39,941 bases of DNA from a virus: IMG/VR virus record IMGVR_UViG_3300049847_000087, positions 1-39,941 of that record, one strand, 5' to 3'. Positions 5,825 through 13,938 of the stretch are shown piece after piece. Under the pieces are notes generated by a model. That model saw only the letters and a list, made by a program, of their open reading frames with translations, did not search any database and was not told the DNA's origin. A program made the translations under genes and the position numbers. The first letter of the stretch is position 1; every line of letters starts with the position of its first letter.

Positions 5825-6172
5825 ATGAAATGCGACTACAAGCCGCAGCACGTACTGCACAAGCATGGTGGCACAATCACCGCCATCAAGGCAATCAGCC
5901 ACGAGATTGCCAAACCTAAAGACGGACGGTCTCAGGATATTTGGTTTTTCGTCGGCGACGTAGCTTGGGACGATGGGTCAAAATCGAAAGACGTTGAGAT
6001 CGCTCCGTGGGCTTTGTGCCATAAGGGTGGTTTTAGTAGCGAGGGACACCATGAGATATCTGATCTCATGAAAGCAATGAATGATTATCTCGCTGCCAAT
6101 GGTACTTGGGTCGAAGCACCGTCAACAAAACATGTTGGCTGGTACGCCACCGACCGCAAGCGAGCGGCTTAA
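5825..6172 (+). CDS. hypothetical protein, separately controlled
   Basis: A 115-residue protein with AGGAG 8 nt before the ATG. It looks like a compact globular alpha/beta protein (TITAIKAISHEIAK, QDIWFFVGDVAWDD, HEISDLMKAMNDYLAANG) with no membrane segment and no Cys-pair motif. Its own promoter-like and hairpin region upstream and strong terminator immediately downstream set it apart from the overlapping small genes before it. This isolation is typical of accessory (moron-like) or separately timed genes. No family recognised. Confidence 0.75.
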   Translation: MKCDYKPQHVLHKHGGTITAIKAISHEIAKPKDGRSQDIWFFVGDVAWDDGSKSKDVEIAPWALCHKGGFSSEGHHEISDLMKAMNDYLAANGTWVEAPSTKHVGWYATDRKRAA

Positions 6173-6177
6173 CCTTC

Positions 6178-6205
6178 AAGGGGGCTTCGGCCCCCTTTTC
6201 TTTTA
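6178..6205 (+). terminator. strong rho-independent terminator of the rightward operon
   Basis: AAGGGGGC pairs with GCCCCCTT around a TTCG tetraloop, followed by TTCTTTT. An 18-nt core identical to this one (GGGGGCTTCGGCCCCCTT) occurs on the minus strand near 28011. It closes the rightward operon just before it would meet the leftward late genes. Confidence 0.9.
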
Positions 6206-6250
6206 TGAACGGCACAAGAAGGCAATATCATGGGACTCACGCCCGTGACA

Positions 6251-6273
6251 GTAACAACCCTCTCGCAGAGGGG
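6251..6273 (-). terminator. candidate terminator of the leftward late operon
   Basis: On the minus strand CCCTCT-GCG-AGAGGG is a 6-bp stem with a 3-nt loop, followed by TTGTTAC. The T-tract is weak, but the position (40 nt past the endolysin stop, facing the rightward terminator) is right for the end of the late transcript. Confidence 0.45.
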
Positions 6274-6311
6274 TCTTGCCGGATATTCTGCGGGCCGTTC
6301 GCCAGTGATGC

Positions 6312-6863
6312 TCACAGAACCCTGTGCAGCAGCCATCCATAGGCGAATGTCTTCTGCGACATATTGGCTTCTGCGATGGTGATAAACCGAGCACCCTGTA
6401 AGGCAAGGATGCCGTGATAGAGCGCCTTGTCACCATCCGGCCCACGATACGCCACCAGCATGTTCACAGCGCCCACCGTGTCAGAGCCTATGTGACCGTC
6501 TACCTTCACCTCTGGATACAACTCATGGGCATGGGTCGGCATATTCAGCACGTTCAGCACGCGCTGTAGCAGCATCCCTGAACGGGTGATGCCGCTCAGT
6601 ACCCCGATGTCGAACAGCTTTACAGCCGTCAGCGGCGCGGCTAACGCCACACTGTCAAGGCTCTGACTGTCCCAATAGCTGCGCTTGTAGATGTCTTTGG
6701 CGGTAAAGACATCCAGATCCTTCATCGGCCCTTTGTAGCCGTGGGCGCGCGCCACATCGACGGTGATCCCAAAGCATGTCTCGCCACCTGAGTCATTGGG
6801 ATCATTGCAGTACCCGCCCTCGCGTTCGAGGACGGTCTGTACTGCTTCGTCGAATAGCGCCAT
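6312..6863 (-). CDS. endolysin, GH108-type muramidase
   Basis: A 183-residue peptidoglycan hydrolase of the glycosyl hydrolase 108 family. The diagnostic stretch is VLEREGGYCNDPNDSGGETC (residues 11-30), with E15 of EGGY as the presumed catalytic acid, then FGIT. The C-terminal part (about 95-180) corresponds to the predicted peptidoglycan-binding region of the family. There is no signal or SAR sequence, so it should wait in the cytoplasm for the holin. The start overlaps the preceding stop as TGATG. It is the last gene of the leftward unit, after holin and spanins. Confidence 0.9.
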   Translation of the reverse strand: MALFDEAVQTVLEREGGYCNDPNDSGGETCFGITVDVARAHGYKGPMKDLDVFTAKDIYKRSYWDSQSLDSVALAAPLTAVKLFDIGVLSGITRSGMLLQRVLNVLNMPTHAHELYPEVKVDGHIGSDTVGAVNMLVAYRGPDGDKALYHGILALQGARFITIAEANMSQKTFAYGWLLHRVL

Positions 6864-7174
6864 CAGACAATCGGCGCGTCCGGGTTCTTGTCGTCAACGA
6901 GTTGCAGTGCCGCCTGAGCGCGATCCACGGCATCGACCAATGCCTGACTCACCGTGCCACCAGGTCCGCCAGCCGCAGCCAGCTCGTCGAGAATGGTCTG
7001 CACTTCGGTTGCGACCTTGCCTAGCTGAGTGGTCATGCCGTCGAGCCGGGTGATGATTTCCTGTTGCGTTGCCATAATGCTATCTACCTTCAGGTTGAGT
7101 GACTTGAAAACATTGAACGACTGAATCAGCGAAAGCAATTCGGCACTGTCGATGTGTAGATCAATGCGAATCAT
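6863..7174 (-). CDS. hypothetical protein of lysis cassette
   Basis: A 103-residue protein between the spanin genes and the endolysin, overlapping both neighbours by a few bases. Two helical stretches are evident (SAELLSLIQSFNVFKSLNLK and ITRLDGMTTQLGKVATEVQT), then a Gly-rich turn and another helix (SQALVDAVDRAQAALQLV). A coiled coil is likely. There is no membrane segment. A shorter form could start at the internal Met 34 (MATQQEIITRL), where similar phage proteins often begin. The function is unknown. Confidence 0.7.
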   Translation of the reverse strand: MIRIDLHIDSAELLSLIQSFNVFKSLNLKVDSIMATQQEIITRLDGMTTQLGKVATEVQTILDELAAAGGPGGTVSQALVDAVDRAQAALQLVDDKNPDAPIV

Positions 7175-7578
7175 TTCGTTGTCAGTATGTCGATCAGTGC
7201 GTTGTGGGTTTCGGCGTCTCTATCGTCGTCTCTGGCATCAAGGACAAGTCTGCGCCAAATGTTCGGATCAAGCGTTGCTCGTGATCCGTCCGCTGGCGTA
7301 TCAGCAGTTCCGCTGGTGGTGGCCGGCACACAGGCGGGGGCGTGCACCCGGATAACAGGGGGAGGAGGGAGAGGCCGGTCAGCCACTTGTTGTATGCCAT
7401 ATCTCAGCCGCTCCAGAATCGGCGCGATCTGTTTGTCATGTTCTGCAATGGCGTCCAGTGCTGCATGGCCCGCTGACGCATCCATCCGCGCCCGCTCATA
7501 GGACATCCCTAACCCGAAACTGCCCGCCAGCACCGCTACGGTTAGCGTCAGTGCGGCGAGCAGCACCCATTGGTTCAC
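7171..7578 (-). CDS. Rz: inner-membrane spanin (Rz-like)
   Basis: A 135-residue protein with an N-terminal membrane anchor (WVLLAALTLTVAVLAGSFGL, residues 4-23) and a periplasmic domain that starts helical (HAALDAIAEHDKQIAPILER) and continues through a Pro-rich part. This is the layout of Rz-type i-spanins, which join inner and outer membranes in the last step of lysis. The identification rests mainly on the o-spanin frame lying wholly inside it. It overlaps the holin stop by ATGA. Confidence 0.8.
   Translation of the reverse strand: MNQWVLLAALTLTVAVLAGSFGLGMSYERARMDASAGHAALDAIAEHDKQIAPILERLRYGIQQVADRPLPPPPVIRVHAPACVPATTSGTADTPADGSRATLDPNIWRRLVLDARDDDRDAETHNALIDILTTK
7194..7400 (-). CDS. Rz1: outer-membrane lipoprotein spanin (Rz1-like), nested
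   Basis: A 68-residue frame fully inside Rz in another reading frame. The N-terminus is a lipoprotein signal: positively charged start, hydrophobic core, and lipobox LLSGC with Cys19 as the lipidation site. The mature part is Pro-rich (TPPPVCRPPPAELL), as in lambda Rz1. Fully embedded Rz1 genes are a known arrangement in lambdoid phages. Together with Rz it shows that the host has an outer membrane. Confidence 0.85.
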   Translation of the reverse strand: MAYNKWLTGLSLLPLLSGCTPPPVCRPPPAELLIRQRTDHEQRLIRTFGADLSLMPETTIETPKPTTH

Positions 7579-7778
7579 AGGGTAGGCGTGCCCTTGGCGG
7601 CCAGAGATTGCGATGTGAAGCCACGAGCAATCGCGATCAGCACACCGATCACCGATCCCACAATGCCGGGATGTGCCGCTGCGTAGGCTTGAGTGGGTTC
7701 AATAACCGCAGTCACTAGAATAGTGGCTACTGCCAGCCATATCGTTTTTGACTTCAATGCGCCAAGTATCTCGTTCAT
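7575..7778 (-). CDS. holin, two membrane segments
   Basis: A 67-residue protein with two hydrophobic helices (TIWLAVATILVTAVI, about 12-26; GIVGSVIGVLIAIARGF, about 38-54) joined by a short loop, and a polar C-terminus. Size, topology and position directly before Rz/Rz1 and the endolysin make it the best holin candidate. A good ribosome-binding site (AAGGAG) precedes the ATG. It overlaps Rz by ATGA. Confidence 0.8.
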   Translation of the reverse strand: MNEILGALKSKTIWLAVATILVTAVIEPTQAYAAAHPGIVGSVIGVLIAIARGFTSQSLAAKGTPTL

Positions 7779-7799
7779 AACGAACTCCTTCGGTTGAAA

Positions 7800-8321
7800 C
7801 TATTTGTGTCTGACGCCCATTGCGTCAATCTCACTCAGCCGCTTGTTGATTAACTCAACATTGGCCTTGCTCTCATGCAGGATGTTGGTGTTGTCGGTCT
7901 GAAGGATCTGTATTCTGTCCATGCGGTTTTCCAGCGATTCGACCTTTTCCTTCAATCCAGCGAGAATCTCACCGCGATCATGCAGGGTCGCATCAATCTG
8001 TTGTTGCTTCTGTTGCATGGTATTCACGCGCTCATGTTCAGGGTCTACTTTAGCCCCGAGAATGTAGTTAAAAAGCGATCCCATAGCGATTGCCGTGGCA
8101 AGAATTGGTGCCCAGATTGCAATGAGCGAAGGTTGCTCTGGTTCAGGCTTTGCTTCGATTGTTCCAATGCGTGCTCCAAGCGTTGCAATGAGTTCAACAT
8201 TTGAACGCTCTGCTTCTGTGACTCGGACAACTGCATCTCGTAGCTCCTTGATTTCTGCGTCTCGCGACTCAGACTTCGCTTCGAACCGTGCCTCAATTTG
8301 GCTGAGACGGTCACTTGCCAT
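7800..8321 (-). CDS. membrane protein with flanking coiled coils
   Basis: A 173-residue protein: a cytoplasmic-looking coiled coil (RLSQIEARFEAKSESRDAEI), one membrane segment (SLIAIWAPILATAIAMGSLF, about 65-84), then a second long coiled coil (QQKQQQIDATLHDRGEILAG and onward to VELINKRLSEI). Its position just ahead of the holin suggests a lysis-timing or lysis-accessory role, such as an antiholin-like partner. It could also be a tail-fibre-linked membrane protein. The family is not recognised beyond general similarity to phage proteins of this make-up. Confidence 0.7.
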   Translation of the reverse strand: MASDRLSQIEARFEAKSESRDAEIKELRDAVVRVTEAERSNVELIATLGARIGTIEAKPEPEQPSLIAIWAPILATAIAMGSLFNYILGAKVDPEHERVNTMQQKQQQIDATLHDRGEILAGLKEKVESLENRMDRIQILQTDNTNILHESKANVELINKRLSEIDAMGVRHK

Positions 8322-8345
8322 ACTCCATACTCATATAGGTGAGAG

Positions 8346-11300
8346 TTAGAAGCCCCACGGGAATAACCAGCGCGGGTGCACTCTCGGATGAGTAGTGCTG
8401 GTGGACTGTATGGTGATCGACTTAGCGTCAATCACTCCGGTATCGGTGTTTGCGCAGACGAAGCCGTAGGTGTAGACCCCTGCACTTAAGTTTCCTGTCG
8501 ATATGCCGCCATGGGACGCACCATCCGCAACTGGGGTGCCGAATCCGTAGTCATTGAACCAGAGCGCTTGATTACCGAATTCGCACTTGTAGGTGAGCGT
8601 TGCAGCGTTACCCGGTGTGACCAGATAAGTGTTCGAGGTGAGCGTAGCGAGGGGAGGCGTCAGCACCACATTGACCGCCGCCTGCAATGATTGGCTTTGA
8701 CCCGGCGCCGTACAGTTCAGCCCAAAGCTTCCCGAGTTGGTCATTACCGGGGTTTGATGAGTGCCGGACAACCCAACATCAACCGCTGTCCACCCCGCGT
8801 CCTGTGGTGCTGTCGGAGAAACGCTCCCTAGACAAGTAGATCCAATCGGGCCCGTTACCGACCAATTGAGTGTGGTGTATTGCCCGGAGGAAATGGTAGC
8901 GGGTGAGGCGGTGAAATAGTTCAACACCAGCGGCGTTACGGTGACCGTCAGGGTAGGTCCGTAGACCGTTACCGAGCCGCCAGCTCCCACACAGCGTACC
9001 CCAGGCACATACGTACCTTCAGCTGCCGTGAACAGATAACTGCCGTTCAGATTCCCGAGGTACGGGGATTGCACCGGCCATACTCCCACCGCGATACAGG
9101 AGGAGGCGTATTGCGTTGTGAGAGCAATCTCGATGGTTTCTCCCACACTGAAACGTGTTGACATCGTGGAGAGCGAAGCCAGAGGAGCCGGAGTAGACGA
9201 AAGCACCGTCACGTTCTGACTGACTGAGGTGGACTCCCCGAGTGTTCCATTGCCGCAATAGAAGGAGAAGTTCGCCACCCCTTCAGTGAGTCCTGAAACC
9301 TGTTCGGTGTAAGTTCCGTTGACGGATTTGAGCGTCGCCCAGGTTCCGATATTGCCCCCATACCCCACGCAGACTTCGGCATTGGTAGAACTGAAGGTCG
9401 CCGTCACCGAACCAATATTGACGACAGGGGAAGGTAGTACCGTGAGTGAGGCGGTAATAGTCTTCGCCACAATGAAGTCAATCGTTTTCGTGATGCTCCC
9501 ACCCGCTCCGGTACAGGTCAGGGTCAGCGTCCGGGTCCCATTCGGGAAGTTGCCTACCGAAACGTTAGTGTTTGATATTGCCACCGAACCGCTGAAGGTG
9601 AAGTGACCAGATGCGGTGCAGGATGAGGCGTTGGTAGTTGACCAGCTAACCGTCGGATGCGCATTCGACAGGATATTGGTCGCCGAGGCTGTAAACGTCA
9701 GGGTCGGAGCCGTGGGAGCGGTAACCGTTACCGTGACATTCGCTGAATTGGTAAAGGTCGCATCCGCACAAGTGATGGTGTAGATGTACTGCCTTGCGGA
9801 AACATGGGTTCCCTGATCGACATTCGAGTTAGAAAGTACCTGCGTACCTGTCCAATCGTTCGAAGCTGTTGCTCCCGTTGCAGTTCCACCGCAAGCCCAG
9901 GTGAGGTAAACGTGATCGGTTGTCAGGTAGTTCGTTTTCGCATTGCCGGCGCCATCAGTAGAACTTATTGAGGCTGTAACGGTATTAGTCCCACCCCCAT
10001 TATTAGCCGGCGCCGCAATCGGCTGCGTCGATATGATGAGTTCGTCATACCACATATTCGCAGGGGGGAGCCCGTGCGGGGTGTGGAAACTCATGTACCC
10101 ACCGGTCAGCAGTACCTTGTCGTAAACGTCTGCCGGGGTCACATCGAAATCAAGCCGTTTGCCTATAACATATTCCCACTGCTTCATCGGCTGACCGTCA
10201 GGGGCAACCCACGCCAGGATGTTGCTATCGTTATTGCCCCACGTTCCAATGTGAATATGATAGTAATAGGTCGCCCACTGATCGGCGGTATAGCGGTAGC
10301 ACTTGCTGAAATTTCCCGCTGATTGCGCTGAATACCGACAGTCATACTCAGCATCATTCAGGCTGGATTGGTCGCCGTTATCTCCGTTGTGATTAACGCC
10401 GATATTGAAGTACGGACCAGAGCCGCATTGGGTATACATCTTGGGGAACGACTTGCCAGTTTGGTTAACGGTAGTCAGTTCGATGTTTCCGCAAGTGCTT
10501 CCAGCGCGATGGAAATTTGACTGTTTCCAAGTCGTCTGCGTGTTGTCGGCTTCCCGATAAACACCGTTCAACATGTTGCTATCGACCCGCATCCGGTACT
10601 GCACATAGAAGTCTGAGTTCTGCCCGAACCCCTGACCCATTGGAACGTCATAACCCCCTGACAGGCTATAGCCTTCGGTGTCATCGACTACGCAATGTAG
10701 TGAACTCGCACCCCCGGCCTTGATGACAGAATCCTGCACGCAGCGATAGGTGCCGCTGCTGGCCGCATTGAGATAACCGCCCGCGGTATCGTGAGTGAAA
10801 TCCCCCACCACATCGAAACCAATGCACTTCAATACGCCGGGTGCTGCACAACGGGTAGCGAAGTCAGAACCGGAGGGAGCCGTCACCGCGACAGTTGCAG
10901 AACCCGTACCCACGTTGCCGCTATTGTCTGAGCAATTCAGGGTAAAACTCTGCGAGGGGGTGCTGGTGAGCGGTCCCACAACCTCCGTACCGGATCCCGC
11001 CTTAGTCCCGGTCCACAATGGATCACCCGAAGCGGTGCAGGACGTTGCGGCGGGTGATGTTGTCCAAGTCAGGGAAACATTCGCCCCCTGCGTCACCGTG
11101 GAGGCGCTGGGAGTGATGTTGATGACTATCGGGGTAGGGCCGCCGCCGCTAGAAGCGGATAGCTTGTAGGCGTATACGTTGCCGTCAGGAACATTCCCTG
11201 ATCCAGTCCCATTCACCAGAATAAAGGCGTTCAGGTTCGGAACATATCGCCAGCGGCCATAGGTATGATTGACCAATGTTCCGCCGGGTGGATTTCCGCC

Positions 11301-12953
11301 TGAAACAGGCGCAACTGCTGTCCATACCCACGGATTTGTTTTCCAGTTAGTTGCAGGCGGAGTAAGGGTGTAGACCGTTCCACCACCCGCCCACGCGACA
11401 ATCACCCCATCTGCTGAATCCCATTCAAAACCGGGAGCCGACTCGTTCATAACCGGGCCGGAATTGCCGGTAGTTGTAATAGTTACCGGAACGCTGGCAG
11501 GACTGGTGAGATCGTAGGCAAGTATCGAGAACACCGTCACATTGCCGGTACGAACGCCATGATGAACCACGAACGCATCGACAGTTGATGTCTTAACAAC
11601 GGTTCCGACTTGAGCGCCGTTCCAATTGTTAGTCTGATAGTCTGTAACAGTTTCAGTGTTAGGGTCGTATTTGGAAAAATGCCCCGGCGCATTGTTGGAT
11701 GCGTGCCAAAACACATCCCGCGCAGCGTCGTATCCGGTCGCTGGGCCTTCGTCGCTATCTGCAAAGCTGGTGAAAGCGCCTGCGCGGGTCCATACCTTCG
11801 TCTGGATATTGAACTTGTGAACAGTATTGCTTCCGCCAACAACACCGCCCCAATTGAATGGATCTGCCGTTCCCAAGACAACCAAGGAACGACCAGACGG
11901 CCAGTATTGAAGTGAGTCGTAGTCATGTCCCGGGCAAGGGTTTCCGTCCGCATATTCAACAACCGCCGTATTGCATGACGATGTTGGACCGCTAAACGTC
12001 ACAGCAGACCGGGTATTTCTCGACCATATGCCGGTTGCTAAATCGAACTGATAAACCTCATTACCGCCGTAGCCATTATGGCCGCCACCCCATACGATCA
12101 AAGTTCCGTTCGTTCCTACATTATCGGCGAACGCCGCACTTCCCCAGTCATTCACTATGGCAGTTGCACCCTCATTGCCATCAACCCCGCCAGTGCAACC
12201 GGGACATGGGTTGTACTTTTGCATGTTCTCGCCAGAACCGCTGATGACCTTCCACACCCCCGGAACTAACCCAAGCTGATTCGTAGTGACAGCTACCGTT
12301 ACCGAACCAGTCCCGGTATTCGTTCCGTCCGTACAGGCGAGCGTGTAAGTAGTCGTGGCAGTCAGCGCCCCGGTAGAAGTAGGCCCACCGGTGGAGTTGC
12401 CAGTGCCGCTCCACCCGCCGCCCTTGGTGCAACCTCCAACCGATGCCGGAGGCGTAGTTGTCCACGAAAGCGTAGTCGAACCGCCAGAAACAACCGAAGT
12501 CGCTGCTGCGCTCAGATTGACCGCCATCGAGCCACCAGAAGCGGTGGCATAGGTCGCTGTCAGTACCTTTACCCGGAATCCTGAGCCTGAGCCTGCAACA
12601 TTGGTGTGACAGAACTGCAAGGTGTTCGAACCGACAAACCCGGTCATTCCCGTAACGGTCTTATCGCAGTAGGTTGAATCGCAGATCGCCGTGGTTGGGA
12701 TGGTCTGCGGAGCCCCGCCGTTGACCGCTACAGTCGCCTCGCCCGCGTTATCGAAGTCATAGCCGTTGATGGTCAGGTCAACGGTCCCTGAAGGGAGCGG
12801 AGCCGATATAGGGAAACTAATCGAGGAACACTCAGGGAGCGCCTGTCCGGTAGCGAACAGGTTTAGCTCAGGCGAGAGCGTTGTCGGACCAGTCTGCCCC
12901 GTTCCAGCCAGTGCAGAAAGCGGCAGTAACAGCGCCAGTAACAGGCGTTTCAT
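8346..12953 (-). CDS. giant secreted-type Ig/Kelch/lectin-like protein
   Basis: A 1535-residue protein. It begins with a typical Sec signal peptide (MKRLLLALLLPLSALA, AxA site before G17). Then: a beta domain (about 20-140); an Ig-like domain (143-222); a Kelch-type beta-propeller (about 230-600, with motifs such as VWGGGHNGYGGNEVYQFD); an Ig-like domain (605-692); a lectin- or polysaccharide-lyase-like beta-sandwich (about 700-985); and then a series of Ig-like domains to the end. Most Ig units have the pattern LxWxTxxxxxC...C with one Cys pair, which suits disulfides in an oxidising compartment. It lies in the late unit, after the tail spike and before lysis genes. A carbohydrate- or surface-binding role is likely. 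A Sec signal is unexpected for a phage tail part, so it may be exported instead of assembled, or the leader may be a membrane tether. Confidence 0.75.
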   Translation of the reverse strand: MKRLLLALLLPLSALAGTGQTGPTTLSPELNLFATGQALPECSSISFPISAPLPSGTVDLTINGYDFDNAGEATVAVNGGAPQTIPTTAICDSTYCDKTVTGMTGFVGSNTLQFCHTNVAGSGSGFRVKVLTATYATASGGSMAVNLSAAATSVVSGGSTTLSWTTTPPASVGGCTKGGGWSGTGNSTGGPTSTGALTATTTYTLACTDGTNTGTGSVTVAVTTNQLGLVPGVWKVISGSGENMQKYNPCPGCTGGVDGNEGATAIVNDWGSAAFADNVGTNGTLIVWGGGHNGYGGNEVYQFDLATGIWSRNTRSAVTFSGPTSSCNTAVVEYADGNPCPGHDYDSLQYWPSGRSLVVLGTADPFNWGGVVGGSNTVHKFNIQTKVWTRAGAFTSFADSDEGPATGYDAARDVFWHASNNAPGHFSKYDPNTETVTDYQTNNWNGAQVGTVVKTSTVDAFVVHHGVRTGNVTVFSILAYDLTSPASVPVTITTTGNSGPVMNESAPGFEWDSADGVIVAWAGGGTVYTLTPPATNWKTNPWVWTAVAPVSGGNPPGGTLVNHTYGRWRYVPNLNAFILVNGTGSGNVPDGNVYAYKLSASSGGGPTPIVINITPSASTVTQGANVSLTWTTSPAATSCTASGDPLWTGTKAGSGTEVVGPLTSTPSQSFTLNCSDNSGNVGTGSATVAVTAPSGSDFATRCAAPGVLKCIGFDVVGDFTHDTAGGYLNAASSGTYRCVQDSVIKAGGASSLHCVVDDTEGYSLSGGYDVPMGQGFGQNSDFYVQYRMRVDSNMLNGVYREADNTQTTWKQSNFHRAGSTCGNIELTTVNQTGKSFPKMYTQCGSGPYFNIGVNHNGDNGDQSSLNDAEYDCRYSAQSAGNFSKCYRYTADQWATYYYHIHIGTWGNNDSNILAWVAPDGQPMKQWEYVIGKRLDFDVTPADVYDKVLLTGGYMSFHTPHGLPPANMWYDELIISTQPIAAPANNGGGTNTVTASISSTDGAGNAKTNYLTTDHVYLTWACGGTATGATASNDWTGTQVLSNSNVDQGTHVSARQYIYTITCADATFTNSANVTVTVTAPTAPTLTFTASATNILSNAHPTVSWSTTNASSCTASGHFTFSGSVAISNTNVSVGNFPNGTRTLTLTCTGAGGSITKTIDFIVAKTITASLTVLPSPVVNIGSVTATFSSTNAEVCVGYGGNIGTWATLKSVNGTYTEQVSGLTEGVANFSFYCGNGTLGESTSVSQNVTVLSSTPAPLASLSTMSTRFSVGETIEIALTTQYASSCIAVGVWPVQSPYLGNLNGSYLFTAAEGTYVPGVRCVGAGGSVTVYGPTLTVTVTPLVLNYFTASPATISSGQYTTLNWSVTGPIGSTCLGSVSPTAPQDAGWTAVDVGLSGTHQTPVMTNSGSFGLNCTAPGQSQSLQAAVNVVLTPPLATLTSNTYLVTPGNAATLTYKCEFGNQALWFNDYGFGTPVADGASHGGISTGNLSAGVYTYGFVCANTDTGVIDAKSITIQSTSTTHPRVHPRWLFPWGF

Positions 12954-13387
12954 TTACGGATAATCCCGTTGCCCGGCGTCACATCCTTGCCGGACTTGAT
13001 TACCCTGAAAAACACCACCACCTTTGCCCCATCGGTGTTATTGCTCAATGTGAAGGTATTATCCAATCCGGTCAGTGGTACATCAAAGAACGGAAACACT
13101 CCGGAGGCGTTCACCGGAATGGTGGCTGTCGAAGCTGTCCCCACTTCATTCACCAGTCCGCTGATAATCACTGTCCCCACCAGTGCATCGGTAACCAGAA
13201 TCCCACCCAGATAAATCGTATAACCGGCACTAACCGTGATGTGTTTTATACACGGACACGTTCCACCATTTGAAAGCGTGATGGCGTCGTGATCTGAAGC
13301 AACCGGGAACCGCGACCCGAACCAGGTGGCCCCTGTCGTGGTTGTCAGAATGACCAGTGAGAGCAGTGCGAGGATTATACGTTTCAT
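12950..13387 (-). CDS. small secreted-type protein
   Basis: A 145-residue protein with its own signal-like N-terminus (MKRIILALLSLVILTTTTGA), closely similar in pattern to the leader of the giant protein that follows it with an ATGA overlap. The mature part is beta-rich (HITVSAGYTIYLGGILVTDA, VGTVIISGLV, NTFTLSNNTDGAKVVVFFRV) and has a CPC pair. It probably works with the giant protein, being translationally coupled to it. No family recognised. Confidence 0.65.
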   Translation of the reverse strand: MKRIILALLSLVILTTTTGATWFGSRFPVASDHDAITLSNGGTCPCIKHITVSAGYTIYLGGILVTDALVGTVIISGLVNEVGTASTATIPVNASGVFPFFDVPLTGLDNTFTLSNNTDGAKVVVFFRVIKSGKDVTPGNGIIRK

Positions 13388-13926
13388 AGGGTGTAACTCG
13401 ATCCGAAGGTAAACACGATGTCTTCCGCATCAACCGGAACAGAACCACAAATTGCGCTTACATAGGTCATATCGGCATTCACCACCAATTGCACTTCACT
13501 GTAGGGAGCGACCGGATAGCCGGTGGCAATTGAGGCAACAGCCGCCACCCCGGTATTGGTGTAATCCACATAAACCCATGCCGATGTTTCATTGGCGACA
13601 TTCATCAGCCTGAAGCCAGTACTGGTTAGCGCTGTCACGTTGACCGAGTGAGATACGGCATCGGACACTGCCGAAATGACGAAGGTCGTCACACCAGACT
13701 CACTCGGTTTGAAGTAGAAAGGTACTATTGCCATCGTTTCTATTCCTATTAAGGCCTCTGGAATGGTGGCCATCGTGACGAGCCCCGGACATCCGAGCAG
13801 CGCAATCACGGTCTTTGAATTGGGATCAGTGCTTAATTCCGGATACCAGTTCATACACAACTGATTATCCTGATAGGTATCAGGCGCAGTATAGGTCTGG
13901 CCTACAAATCCGAAGTCCTGATGCAT
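13384..13926 (-). CDS. protein with gp10-type N-terminal segment
   Basis: A 180-residue protein. The first 50 residues (GFVGQTYTAPDTYQDNQLCM, then NWYPEL...KTVIALLGCPGL) match the N-terminus usual for P22 gp10-type DNA stabilisation proteins in environmental phages. The remainder is an unrelated beta-rich domain (HSVNVTALTSTGFRLMNVAN and following). The gp10-like gene of this phage (21744-23087) lacks exactly this start. The segment may therefore be a tail-docking piece attached to a new domain. GGGAG stands 8 nt before the ATG. It lies between the tail spike and the secreted-type genes. Confidence 0.65.
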   Translation of the reverse strand: MHQDFGFVGQTYTAPDTYQDNQLCMNWYPELSTDPNSKTVIALLGCPGLVTMATIPEALIGIETMAIVPFYFKPSESGVTTFVISAVSDAVSHSVNVTALTSTGFRLMNVANETSAWVYVDYTNTGVAAVASIATGYPVAPYSEVQLVVNADMTYVSAICGSVPVDAEDIVFTFGSSYTL

Positions 13927-13938
13927 GTCTCAGGCTCC

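Noticed and set aside
9319-12963. Many + strand frames opposite the giant Ig/Kelch gene
   Set aside because: They mirror the codon pattern of the long minus-strand gene; the products are low-complexity Val/Pro/Thr-rich and have no start signals.
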